Shown: positions 53,642 through 61,045 of the stretch, piece by piece | How the letters are laid out: every line of letters starts with the position of its first letter | Position numbering within the stretch: the stretch's first letter is position 1 | DNA from: Flavobacterium lotistagni | GTDB lineage: Bacteria > Bacteroidota > Bacteroidia > Flavobacteriales > Flavobacteriaceae | Direction of reading: 5' to 3' | Length of the DNA: 64,000 nucleotides | Assembly: GCF_011392125.1 (NCBI RefSeq) | Contig: NZ_JAAJBU010000002.1 | Span: forward strand, 124,001-188,000 | Program-made: the position numbers and the translations under genes | Notes under the pieces: model-generated | Told to the model about the DNA's origin: nothing | The model's database searches: none | What the model saw: the letters and a program-made list of their open reading frames with translations, nothing else

Positions 53642-54802
53642 TTACGATAACCGAATCACTTCGCCTCGGTCGTTACTGCTGTTGCTTCCGATTAAAAAAC
53701 GGCTTTTCTCGGGCAAAATCTTGAACGTGAACTGATTGTTGTTGTGCCGCTGCATCAATTCAATAATCGAACGGAAAGAACAACTGTTATTATCGAAAAT
53801 AATTTCGACGTTTTTACCCGCTACACCTGAAGGCGAATTTAGATTATTTTCGGTTGCAGCATCGAGCAGCCGTACTTTTTTTCCTAACAAGTTTTCAACT
53901 TCACCAGCACGCTCGACATCGTTTGAGAACAGGCAGTAAGCGTCGATATTCCGTGGCTTGGCATCTGATTTTTTCATCTTCACTACCGAAAATACGTAGG
54001 CTCCGAAATCCATAAAAACTTTAAAAACAAACGAAACTTTAAAATGTTTATGATAAAAAAGTTGCATTGCGGTTTGAAAGCGCTCTAAATATTTTCGGTC
54101 TTTGACAGTGCTTTCGCCTTTGTAATGAATCACGGTGGTTCCGGCAAAATAATAGTTTTCGTTACCGGATTTGAGCGAACGGTAGGACAAATCGATGTCT
54201 TCTCCGTACATGAAAAAAGCCTCATCAAAACCACTGAGTTCATTGTACAGACTTCGTTTCATTAACATAAAAGCGCCTACCAACACATCGACTTTTCCGG
54301 TTTGATTCTCGGTGAGATGTTGCGCATAATACTTTCCGAATAGCGGTACTTTGGGAAATAATTTGTAAAGTCCACTTATTTTTGCCATCGCAACAAACGG
54401 CGTTGGAATGCCGCGCTTGCTTTCGGGTAGGAAATTCCCGGTTCCATCGATAAGTTTGCAGCCTACAATTCCTAAGTTGGTTTTGGTTTTGGCGAATTCG
54501 AGCAGTTTCTCGAAAGTATCTTCGGCCACCACCGTATCGGGATTCAGAATGCACAAATATTCGCCTTGGGCTACTGCTACACCGATGTTATTGCCTTTGG
54601 GGAAACCTGAATTTTCCTTGTTCTCGATGAGTTTGACGTTGGGAAAACGCTGCTTAATCATGGTGCAACTGTCGTCGGGAGAATTATTGTCGACCACAAT
54701 GATTTCGCCGTCAAGGTTTTGCAATGCTTTTTGCACACTGAGCACACATTGCTCCAGAAAATAGCGCACATTGTAATTGAGGATGACGACAGAAATTTGC
54801 AT
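53642..54802 (-). CDS. Family 2 glycosyltransferase
   Basis: 386 residues. An N-terminal GT-A domain (1-240) has ISVVILNYNVRYFLEQCV, IIVVDNNSPDDSC, NSGFPKGNNIGV, LNPDTVV and GAFMLMKRSLY...GFDEAFFMYGEDIDLSYR, as in rhamnosyltransferase-like enzymes. A membrane-associated stretch lies near 255-275, and about 90 unassigned residues end the protein. It likely adds a sugar in envelope polysaccharide or glycoprotein synthesis. The -7 box lies 4 bp before the ATG, so the message may be leaderless. Confidence 0.92.
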   Translation of the reverse strand: MQISVVILNYNVRYFLEQCVLSVQKALQNLDGEIIVVDNNSPDDSCTMIKQRFPNVKLIENKENSGFPKGNNIGVAVAQGEYLCILNPDTVVAEDTFEKLLEFAKTKTNLGIVGCKLIDGTGNFLPESKRGIPTPFVAMAKISGLYKLFPKVPLFGKYYAQHLTENQTGKVDVLVGAFMLMKRSLYNELSGFDEAFFMYGEDIDLSYRSLKSGNENYYFAGTTVIHYKGESTVKDRKYLERFQTAMQLFYHKHFKVSFVFKVFMDFGAYVFSVVKMKKSDAKPRNIDAYCLFSNDVERAGEVENLLGKKVRLLDAATENNLNSPSGVAGKNVEIIFDNNSCSFRSIIELMQRHNNNQFTFKILPEKSRFLIGSNSSNDRGEVIRLS

Positions 54803-54806
54803 GGCG

Positions 54807-54814
54807 CAAATATA
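54807..54814 (-). promoter_or_regulatory. Bacteroidetes -7 box (TATATTTG) four bases before the glycosyltransferase ATG
   Basis: The context CTATATTTGCGCCATG mirrors that at 39801-39813. Transcription would start at or beside the ATG. Confidence 0.5.
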
Positions 54815-54854
54815 GCAGATTCAGGATAGGTTTGGAATACCGTCACAAAAAGCC

Positions 54855-54882
54855 ATAAAAAAAGCGCCCATCTCGGACGCTT
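54855..54882 (-). terminator. Terminator of the small heat-shock protein gene
   Basis: On the minus strand AGCGTCC pairs with GGGCGCT (7 bp with one T-G), followed by seven T. Confidence 0.85.
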
Positions 54883-54886
54883 GTAC

Positions 54887-55318
54887 TTAGGCGATTTCTA
54901 TCAGCCTTTTGGGTTTTGGTAGTGCTTCTTCGCGTTTGGGCAAGCTGATTTTCAGGATGCCGTTTTCATAACTTGCGCTGATGTCGTCGCTTTTGACTGT
55001 TTCTGGCAAAGTGAATGAACGGCGGAATGCTGAAAACGAAAATTCTTTGCGGGTGTATTTGCCTTCCTCGGTGGTGTTTTCGGTTTTGTGTTCCGAAGAA
55101 ATCGTTAGCATATCATTGTCGATCTCGATATTGAAATCTTCTTTTTGCTTGCCTGGAGCCGAAAGCTCGACTTCAAAGGCAGTTTCAGTTTCGCGGATAT
55201 TCACCGGTGGCACGCTCAGTGCGTTGGGATTTTGAGATCCGCCCATCCAGTCGGGTCTGAAGAATTCTTCCATTAAGGCTGGAAAAAAATTGTTCGGGTT
55301 GCGCTTTACTAAGTTCAT
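54887..55318 (-). CDS. Small heat-shock protein (Hsp20/alpha-crystallin family)
   Basis: 143 residues. MNLVKRNPNNFFPALMEEFF is followed by the alpha-crystallin domain (about 38-130) with VNIRETETAFEVELSAPGKQKEDFNIEIDNDMLTI as a whole, FRRSFTLPE, and YENGILKISLPKRE. ATP-independent chaperone holding unfolded proteins. No HrcA/CIRCE operator was recognised in the leader. A single gene with its own terminator. Confidence 0.94.
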   Translation of the reverse strand: MNLVKRNPNNFFPALMEEFFRPDWMGGSQNPNALSVPPVNIRETETAFEVELSAPGKQKEDFNIEIDNDMLTISSEHKTENTTEEGKYTRKEFSFSAFRRSFTLPETVKSDDISASYENGILKISLPKREEALPKPKRLIEIA

Positions 55319-55462
55319 TTTTAAAAGATTTAAAGTTAAACTTGATTAAACATTTCGAACTGGTTTTGACAAGTTTTGTACCAACACAAAAAATCCTGTC
55401 AACCGGCGTTAACCAAGGACAAATTGACATTTTTAAGACCGAAAAAAGTGAAAATTTGACAG

Positions 55463-55612
55463 CAGCCCTAGCCCTGATTATTTAGCTTCGCTCAGTTCGG
55501 CTAAAGCCTCGGGTAGATATTAAGAGGAGACCCGAGACCGAAAGGTCGAATCGTATGGAGCGATAGCGGAATAAAAGTCCAGTGGACTTCAGGTACAACT
55601 ATACTTGAATTG
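55463..55612 (+). repeat. Divergent element, copy I: conserved head with a multi-hairpin body
   Basis: It begins AGCCCTAGCCCTGAT like the other copies, but the body differs. CTCGGGT pairs with ACCCGAG, GACC-GAAA-GGTC is a GNRA tetraloop hairpin, and AAGTCC-AGT-GGACTT is a third stem. The usual right end (GGTTCCCGGCTCC) is absent. It may be a variant class or a truncated copy joined to another structured repeat. Confidence 0.6.
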
Positions 55613-55640
55613 AAATCCTAAACTTCAAGAATTACGGCTT

Positions 55641-55713
55641 GCCTTAGCCCTGATGGAAGTGGAAAGCCCGCAGCTTGCGAGGACTTGAAACGAACAGCAG
55701 GTTCCCGGCTCCT
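55641..55713 (+). repeat. Flavobacterial structured intergenic element, copy J
   Basis: GCCTTAGCCCTGATGG on the left (one base off the usual CCTAG) and GCAGGTTCCCGGCTCCT on the right. It has the short CGCAGCTTGCG inner hairpin shared with D and K. It lies 68 bp before the ABC-F start. Confidence 0.85.
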
Positions 55714-55756
55714 AAAAAATCCGACGACGAACCATCACCAACCGACAACTAAACAC

Positions 55757-55764
55757 TATTTTTG
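55757..55764 (+). promoter_or_regulatory. Bacteroidetes -7 box (TATTTTTG) for the ABC-F gene
   Basis: TATTTTTG, 16 bp before the GTG at 55781 and inside the longer frame that begins at 55685 within element J. It argues for the GTG start. Confidence 0.55.
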
Positions 55765-55780
55765 CGCAAAATTTATTGCT

Positions 55781-57637
55781 GTGAATTATCTTTCTGTAGA
55801 AAATATATCGAAATCGTACGGCGAACGCACGCTGTTTGAAAACCTGTCTTTCGGCATCAACAAAGACCAGAAAATTGCGTTCATCGCCAAGAACGGTTCG
55901 GGAAAAACGACCATCATGAACATCCTCAACGGAATCGACGAACCCGATGCCGGTCAAGTCGTGGTGCGCAAAGAAATTAAAATGGCATTCCTCTCTCAAG
56001 TGCCGAATTTGCAGGAAGAACTCACCATTGAGGAAAGTATTTTCGCTTCAGACAACGCGATTCTGAAAGTAATTGAGCAATACGAAAAAGCGCTCGAAAA
56101 CCCCAACGATACTGAGAATTACCAGAAAGCGTTCGACCTGATGGACCGCCACAACGCTTGGGATTTTGAAACACAATACAAGCAAATTTTGTTCAAGCTC
56201 AAGCTGGAAGATTTCAAACTCAAAGTAAAAAACCTTTCGGGCGGGCAGAAAAAAAGATTGGCGCTCGCGATTATCTTGATTGACCGACCCGATTTGCTGA
56301 TCTTGGATGAGCCTACCAACCACCTCGATTTGGAAATGATTGAATGGCTGGAGAGTTATTTCGCCAAGGAAAGCATTACCTTATTTATGGTCACGCACGA
56401 CCGTTTCTTTTTGGAACGCGTATGCAATGAAATTATTGAACTCGACAACGGGAAACTGTATCAATATAAAGGCAACTATTCCTATTATCTACAGAAGAAA
56501 GAAGAACGTATAGCCTCGGAAAACGCGAGTATAGACAAAGCACAAAACTTGTTCGTGAAGGAACTCGCTTGGATGCGCCGCCAACCCAAAGCGCGTACGA
56601 CCAAATCGAAATCGCGTCAGGATGATTTTTACATCATCAAGCAAAAAGCCGAAAGCCGCCGCAAGGAAAATGTGGTCGAGCTTGAAATCAATATGGAGCG
56701 TTTGGGCAGCAAAGTGATTGAGTTGCACAAAGTGAGCAAAAAGTTCAAAGACCGCGTGATTTTGGAGAATTACAGTTATGACTTCCAACGCTCGGAACGC
56801 ATTGGTATTATCGGAAAAAATGGCACTGGAAAATCGACATTTCTGAATTTGGTCACCGGAACGATTCCGCCCGATAGCGGCAAAGTGGTTGTGGGCGATA
56901 CGATCAAAATCGGGTATTACACCCAAAGCGGCATTAACCCAAAGCAAGGCCAGAAAGTGATTGATGTGATTAAGGAATACGGCGAATACATTCCGCTGAT
57001 GAAAGGCAGGACGATTTCTGCCGGGCAATTGTTGGAGCGATTCTTATTCGACCGCAAGAAGCAGCACGACTACGTAGAAAAACTCAGCGGTGGCGAGCTC
57101 AAGCGGTTGTATTTGTGTACGGTGCTCATTCAGAACCCGAACTTTTTGATTCTTGATGAGCCGACTAACGATTTGGATATTGTGACGTTGAACGTTTTGG
57201 AAAGTTTCCTTTTAGATTATCCGGGTTGTTTGATTGTGGTTTCGCACGACCGCTATTTTATGGATAAGATTGTCGACCATTTATTTGTATTCCGCGGACA
57301 AGGCGAAATTGAAGATTTTCCCGGGAATTACTCTGATTTCAGGGCATACGAAGACAGTGCCGAACCCGTGAAAGACGACAGCCCGAAAGAAAAAAACAAC
57401 TGGAAAGAAAAACAAGTCAGCCAAGGTTTGAGCTTCAACGAGCAGAAGGAATTCCAGAAAATTGAGCGCGAGATCAAAGACTTGGAATACGAAAAAAAAC
57501 AAATCGAGCAACAGTTCGCCGACGGAAAAGTGGCTGATGCAGACATCGAGAAAAAGGCCAACGAACTGCAAGCCGTAATTCAAAAACTGGAAGCAAAAGA
57601 AGAACGCTGGTTTGAGCTTAGTGCGAAGATTGAATAA
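55781..57637 (+). CDS. ABC-F family ATPase (Uup/EttA-like)
   Basis: 618 residues from a GTG start (VNYLSVENISKSYGERTLFENL). Two ATPase domains: Walker A AKNGSGKTT (near 36) and GKNGTGKST (near 346), signatures LSGGQKKRLALA and LSGGELKRLYL, Walker B LLILDEPTNHLD and FLILDEPTNDLD. No membrane segments. The C-terminal 80 residues are a coiled coil (QKIEREIKDLEYEKKQIEQQF). ABC-F proteins act on the ribosome; the Uup-like layout with a C-terminal coiled coil suggests that group. The upstream in-frame ATG lies within a repeat and was rejected. Confidence 0.93.
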   Translation: MNYLSVENISKSYGERTLFENLSFGINKDQKIAFIAKNGSGKTTIMNILNGIDEPDAGQVVVRKEIKMAFLSQVPNLQEELTIEESIFASDNAILKVIEQYEKALENPNDTENYQKAFDLMDRHNAWDFETQYKQILFKLKLEDFKLKVKNLSGGQKKRLALAIILIDRPDLLILDEPTNHLDLEMIEWLESYFAKESITLFMVTHDRFFLERVCNEIIELDNGKLYQYKGNYSYYLQKKEERIASENASIDKAQNLFVKELAWMRRQPKARTTKSKSRQDDFYIIKQKAESRRKENVVELEINMERLGSKVIELHKVSKKFKDRVILENYSYDFQRSERIGIIGKNGTGKSTFLNLVTGTIPPDSGKVVVGDTIKIGYYTQSGINPKQGQKVIDVIKEYGEYIPLMKGRTISAGQLLERFLFDRKKQHDYVEKLSGGELKRLYLCTVLIQNPNFLILDEPTNDLDIVTLNVLESFLLDYPGCLIVVSHDRYFMDKIVDHLFVFRGQGEIEDFPGNYSDFRAYEDSAEPVKDDSPKEKNNWKEKQVSQGLSFNEQKEFQKIEREIKDLEYEKKQIEQQFADGKVADADIEKKANELQAVIQKLEAKEERWFELSAKIE

Positions 57638-57654
57638 AAAAAAATTGAACACAG

Positions 57655-57722
57655 ATTCCACGGATTAGCACAGATTTTATTCGCAACAATCCTAATCTGT
57701 GTAAATCTGTGTAATCTGTGTT
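57655..57722. repeat. Word repeat (ACAGATT / AATCTGTGTA type)
   Basis: ACACAGATTCCACGGATTAG and AGCACAGATT on the left face AATCTGTGTAAATCTGTGTA on the right, forming an inverted arrangement around about 20 bp. It ends about 10 bp before the GTG of the methyltransferase gene. I recall similar sequences from other Bacteroidetes genomes; unverified here. Confidence 0.7.
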
Positions 57723-57731
57723 GTATAAATA

Positions 57732-58523
57732 GTGTTACATCAAATAAAATCCTATTTCCGATTTCTTTGGCACTCCAAAAACGAGCATGGGGTGCATTCG
57801 CCATTTGTGTTTGCTTTGGTCACGAAATGTTTTTATGACAGAACACCCAAAACTGAATATTCCATCCTGAGGAATTACCGCAATGCATTGCTAGAAAACA
57901 AGAACACGATTGAAGTAACTGATTTCGGTGCCGGTTCGCGCGTTTTTAACAGCAATACACGAAGAATCGACCAAATCGCTAAAAACGCCGGCATTACCGA
58001 AAAGCGGGCAGAATTGTTGTTCCGATTGTCGCGTTATTTTGAACCGGAAAATGTGCTCGAAATCGGCACTTCATTAGGATTGTCCACTTCAGCACTTTTA
58101 CTCGGAAACCCAAAAGCGAAAATCACAACACTTGAAGGCTGTCCAGAAACCGCAAAAATCGCCCAACAACAATTCGAGAAATTCGGTTTTCAAAACATTG
58201 AACTCATCAATACGGAATTCGAAACCTACCTGTCCAATTCCGCCACCAACCAACAACCATCAACCAACAACCATCAATTAACCTACTTCGACGGCAACCA
58301 CTCCAAAGCCGCGACTTTGAAATACTTTGAACTTTTGTTGCCCACAATTACCAACGAAACCGTCTGGATTTTCGATGACATTCACTGGTCTGCCGATATG
58401 GAAGAAGCTTGGGAAACCATCAAGAACCATCCAAAAGTGACTGTGACCATCGATACGTTTCAATGGGGTTTGGTTTTCTTTAGATACGAACAGCAGAAAG
58501 AGCATTTTGTGATTCGGATATGA
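57732..58523 (+). CDS. Class I SAM-dependent methyltransferase
   Basis: 263 residues from a GTG start. NEHGVHSPFVFALVTKCFY is a conserved head of a Bacteroidetes methyltransferase family. The SAM-binding motif is VLEIGTSLGLSTSALL (about 113-128), followed by ITTLEGCPE, IELINTEFE and WIFDDIHWSADMEEAWE. The stretch ATNQQPSTNNHQLTY (about 172-186) is encoded by ACCAACAACC words matching intergenic repeats. The methyl acceptor is unknown. Confidence 0.85.
   Translation: MLHQIKSYFRFLWHSKNEHGVHSPFVFALVTKCFYDRTPKTEYSILRNYRNALLENKNTIEVTDFGAGSRVFNSNTRRIDQIAKNAGITEKRAELLFRLSRYFEPENVLEIGTSLGLSTSALLLGNPKAKITTLEGCPETAKIAQQQFEKFGFQNIELINTEFETYLSNSATNQQPSTNNHQLTYFDGNHSKAATLKYFELLLPTITNETVWIFDDIHWSADMEEAWETIKNHPKVTVTIDTFQWGLVFFRYEQQKEHFVIRI
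58242..58281 (+). repeat. ACCAACAACC word repeat inside the methyltransferase gene
   Basis: Imperfect copies of CAACCAACAACCAT within the coding frame, encoding an N/Q/P/T/S/H-rich stretch. The same words occur intergenically at 58741-58767 and in reverse at 59578-59597, and in reverse inside the E2 gene at 52872-52905. Confidence 0.75.
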
Positions 58524-58886
58524 AGTGCCTGAGTGCCTTAGTGCCTGAGTTTAAAATCGGAAAAGTGTACTTTCAGCTGTAAAATCCAACTAGAATAATG
58601 GCAGAAAGAGTTTTATATAATTCGGGTTTGAAAGTTCACCTGTATTTCAGGATTTACGGACTGCCCTAGCCCTGATGGCCGCGACAGCCCGCAGCTTGCG
58701 AGGACTATAGCGAACAGCAGGTTCCCGGCTCCTGAGAAAATCCAACAACCGTCAACCAACAACCAATATTCACAACCATTTATAAAACTCTTAAGTCGAA
58801 AAGTAACATCGATTAAAAAACGGCTACTTATTCGCGGAAATTTTCCGGTGCAATTCGTACTTTTAGAAACTCAAAATATTCTTGGC
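58524..58886. other. Intergenic region between the methyltransferase and LolD-like genes
   Basis: 363 bp. GTGCCTGAGTGCCTTAGTGCC words (58525-58552), about 100 bp unassigned, element copy K, AACCAACAACC words (58741-58767) and a leader with TACTTTTA as a weak -7 candidate. No gene seen. Confidence 0.7.
58663..58733 (+). repeat. Flavobacterial structured intergenic element, copy K
   Basis: GCCCTAGCCCTGATGG on the left and GCAGGTTCCCGGCTCCT on the right, with the CGCAGCTTGCG inner hairpin. Nearly identical to copies D and J. Confidence 0.88.
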
Positions 58887-59576
58887 ATGGCCCATCCTTT
58901 AATTCAGATTACCCAAATCAAACGCGATTTCATCCTCGGCAATGAAACGGTATATGTACTCAAAGGCATCGATCTCGAAATCAACAAAGGCGAATATGTG
59001 GCACTCATGGGCCCTTCGGGTTCCGGAAAATCAACGCTGATGAACCTTTTAGGATGTCTCGATACGCCGACCTCAGGAACCTACATTCTTAACGGCAAAG
59101 ACGTCAGCCAAATGCACGATGACGAACTGGCCGAAATTCGCAACAAGGAAATTGGTTTCGTGTTTCAAACTTTTAACCTTTTACCCAGAACCACCGCACT
59201 CGATAATGTTGCGCTACCGATGATTTATGCCGGATATGGCAAAGCCGACCGCTACGAGCGCGCCAAGGAAGTGTTGGCTCAAGTAAACCTAGCCGACAGA
59301 ATGGATCACCAGCCGAACCAACTCTCCGGCGGACAAAGGCAAAGGGTAGCCATCGCTCGGGCCATGGTCAACAAACCGTCGATCATTTTGGCTGATGAGC
59401 CCACCGGAAACCTCGACAGCAAAACCTCTATCGAAATCATGAAGCTTTTCGGCGACATCCACGTCCAAGGCAACACGGTCATTTTGGTCACGCACGAAGA
59501 GGAAATTGCCGCATACGCCCATCGGGTAATTCGTTTGCGCGACGGGATGATTGAGAGCGATACGGTCAATAAATAG
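58887..59576 (+). CDS. ABC transporter ATP-binding protein (LolD/MacB type)
   Basis: 229 residues from [15 protein letters not shown]. Walker [10 protein letters not shown] (about 41-49), Q-loop [11 protein letters not shown], signature [14 protein letters not shown] (about 146-159), Walker [14 protein letters not shown] and the switch VTHEEEIA. The [20 protein letters not shown] pattern is that of the LolD/MacB/FtsE-like group, which extracts lipids or proteins from the inner membrane or drives mechanotransmission. No permease gene is adjacent. The longer frame to 58848 has no similarity. Confidence 0.92.
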   Translation: MAHPLIQITQIKRDFILGNETVYVLKGIDLEINKGEYVALMGPSGSGKSTLMNLLGCLDTPTSGTYILNGKDVSQMHDDELAEIRNKEIGFVFQTFNLLPRTTALDNVALPMIYAGYGKADRYERAKEVLAQVNLADRMDHQPNQLSGGQRQRVAIARAMVNKPSIILADEPTGNLDSKTSIEIMKLFGDIHVQGNTVILVTHEEEIAAYAHRVIRLRDGMIESDTVNK

Positions 59577-59603
59577 TTGATGGTTGGTGGTTGGTGGATT
59601 TTC

Positions 59604-59703
59604 AGGAGCCGGGAACCTGCTGTACGCTATATCTTTTTAAACCTACTAGGTTTTGTAAACCTAGTAGGTTTAAAAAGGATGCCGCTGCCATCAGGGCTAG
59701 GGC
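59604..59703 (-). repeat. Flavobacterial structured intergenic element, copy L, with a 21-bp perfect inner stem
   Basis: On the minus strand it begins CCCTAGCCCTGATGGCAGCGG and ends GCAGGTTCCCGGCTCCT. The inner hairpin (59633-59653 with 59657-59677) is perfect over 21 bp with a 3-base loop; its core CCTAGTAGG is itself palindromic. Only the flanks of the stem (CTTTTT/AAAAAG) resemble the other copies. Confidence 0.88.
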
Positions 59704-59728
59704 TATTGATTTAACAAAACCATTTTCG

Positions 59729-60109
59729 ATGAAAAAGATATTGTTGTTGTTGTTCGTTCTTCTAACCGGCCTTTTTGTTTTGGGGCAAAACCCTATGCAG
59801 CAGCAAGCCATTCAAACTTTTCAATCGGATTACAACAACAATGATTTTCAGAAAATCTACCAATCGTTTTCCGCCAAAATGAAACAGGCGCGTTCGAAAC
59901 AATATTACTTCCAGATTTTGTCACGCGTCAAAAAAGAACGAGGCAATTTACGGTCGGTTGAAATCACCAATTATACAGAAATTGACCTAAAGAAAACCCG
60001 TGCACAATATCTGGGGCATTTTGATTATGGAACGGCAATGATTAGAATAACGATGAACGAGCGAAGTCAAATCATTGGGTTTTATATCTTTAAAGAAAAT
60101 CTTTTATAA
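59729..60109 (+). CDS. DUF3887-like small secreted protein
   Basis: 126 residues. A signal peptide ends near FVLGQN (about 19). A DUF3887-like body has QQAIQTFQSDYNNNDFQKIYQSFSAKM and IEITNYTEID-type strands. No function is known; periplasmic location is inferred. The start at MKKILLLLF was chosen because the longer frame begins inside element L. The ATP-grasp gene follows 28 bp later. Confidence 0.78.
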   Translation: MKKILLLLFVLLTGLFVLGQNPMQQQAIQTFQSDYNNNDFQKIYQSFSAKMKQARSKQYYFQILSRVKKERGNLRSVEITNYTEIDLKKTRAQYLGHFDYGTAMIRITMNERSQIIGFYIFKENLL

Positions 60110-60137
60110 TTTAATCTACCCAGAAAACTTACATGCC

Positions 60138-60995
60138 ATGAAAATCGCCTTGCTTACCTGCGAACGATTACCCGAGCTTACCGAAAGCGACCGGTTATTG
60201 ATTCCCGAACTGGCCAAACACCAAATTGAAGCACAAGCCGTTATTTGGAACGACAAAACCATCGACTGGACCAAGTTTGATTGTCTGATTTTCCGCAACA
60301 CTTGGGATTATTACCAAAATGAAAAAGAGTTCAATCTTTGGCTGTCGCAACTCGAAAAAGCTAAAATCAAGACGCTCAATGCGCTAGAAATCGTCCAAAG
60401 AAACAAACACAAATTCTACCTACGGGATTTGCAACAACAAGGTATTGCCATTCTGCCCACAATTTTCATCGACCCAACCAGTACTTTAAATTTAGGCGAA
60501 CTCCTACCGAAAGAATGGAAAAAAGCCGTAATTAAACCCGCGTTCTCAGCCGGTTCTTATCTGACGGAAGTTTTCGAAGTCAGCGAAATAACAACCATTA
60601 ACCAAAAATACCGAACCCTAGCCGCCGAGAAAGCACTTCTATTGCAAGAATTTTGGCCTCAAATCCAGACCGAAGGCGAAACCTCGTTGGTGTTTTTCAA
60701 CAAACAATTTTCGCATGCGGTAAACAAAAAACCAGCAACCGGAGATTTTCGTATTCAGGTGCAGTTCGGCGGAAAATATACTTCGGTTGTTCCCGAAAAA
60801 TCGGTAATCGAACAGGCTCAAAAAATCGTCGACACTTTTCCCGAAAAGCTACTTTATGCCAGAGTTGACGGCATCATTACCAACGGAAAACTCTACTTGA
60901 TGGAAGTGGAATGCATCGAACCGGATTTATATTTCAGTTATAGTCACGGCGCCAGAGAAAAATTTGTATCGGCCACTCTCGAATTAATCCACTAA
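60138..60995 (+). CDS. ATP-grasp domain protein (glutathione synthetase/RimK-like)
   Basis: 285 residues from MKIALLTCERLPELTESD. The N-terminal part (DWTKFDCLIFRNTWDYY) and the ATP-grasp part (VIKPAFSAGSYLTEVF, LLQEFWPQI, GETSLVFFNKQFSHAVNKKP, VDGIITNGKLYLMEVECIEPDLYF) match the prokaryotic glutathione-synthetase-like ATP-grasp family, which forms amide bonds between a carboxylate and an amine. The substrate is unknown. It is 28 bp after the DUF3887-like gene. Confidence 0.87.
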   Translation: MKIALLTCERLPELTESDRLLIPELAKHQIEAQAVIWNDKTIDWTKFDCLIFRNTWDYYQNEKEFNLWLSQLEKAKIKTLNALEIVQRNKHKFYLRDLQQQGIAILPTIFIDPTSTLNLGELLPKEWKKAVIKPAFSAGSYLTEVFEVSEITTINQKYRTLAAEKALLLQEFWPQIQTEGETSLVFFNKQFSHAVNKKPATGDFRIQVQFGGKYTSVVPEKSVIEQAQKIVDTFPEKLLYARVDGIITNGKLYLMEVECIEPDLYFSYSHGAREKFVSATLELIH

Positions 60996-61000
60996 CTTTG
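60993..61000 (+). promoter_or_regulatory. Bacteroidetes -7 box (TAACTTTG) for the cobalamin adenosyltransferase
   Basis: TAACTTTG overlaps the stop codon of the ATP-grasp gene and lies 45 bp before the next ATG. A TTG lies 26 bp upstream, slightly too far. Confidence 0.4.
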
Positions 61001-61005
61001 ATTCC

Positions 61006-61044
61006 CCAATTATTAATTATTAACTATTCATTATTAATTGAATA
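61006..61044 (+). repeat. AT-rich word repeat, copy 2
   Basis: CCCCAATTATTAATTATTAA continues to CATTATTAATTGAAT and matches the inverse of 52049-52085 with few differences. It fills the leader of the cobalamin adenosyltransferase gene up to the base before the ATG. Confidence 0.75.
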
Positions 61045-61045
61045 A

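Larger units (their letters stand above)
55319..55780. other. Divergent intergenic region with elements I and J
   Basis: 462 bp between the Hsp20 gene and the ABC-F gene. It holds an Hsp20 leader of about 140 bp, the divergent multi-hairpin element I, element J, a short ACCATCACCAACCGACAAC word run and the ABC-F promoter. No tRNA fold and no coding frame seen. Confidence 0.7.

Noticed and set aside
55478-55620. tRNA or other known RNA in the multi-hairpin stretch
   Set aside because: No cloverleaf, no T-arm consensus and no acceptor pairing. The head matches the repeat family, so it was listed as a divergent copy.
55685-55780. Upstream ATG extension of the ABC-F gene
   Set aside because: It begins inside element J, runs through word repeats, and the promoter box at 55757-55764 lies downstream of it.
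27-59703. Insertion sequences behind the repeated elements
   Set aside because: The elements are 70-110 bp with no transposase gene, and no transposase is seen anywhere in the window. A MITE/REP relation to a transposase elsewhere remains possible.
59591-59728. Upstream start of the DUF3887-like gene
   Set aside because: The extension is encoded by element L and hides the signal peptide that begins at 59729.
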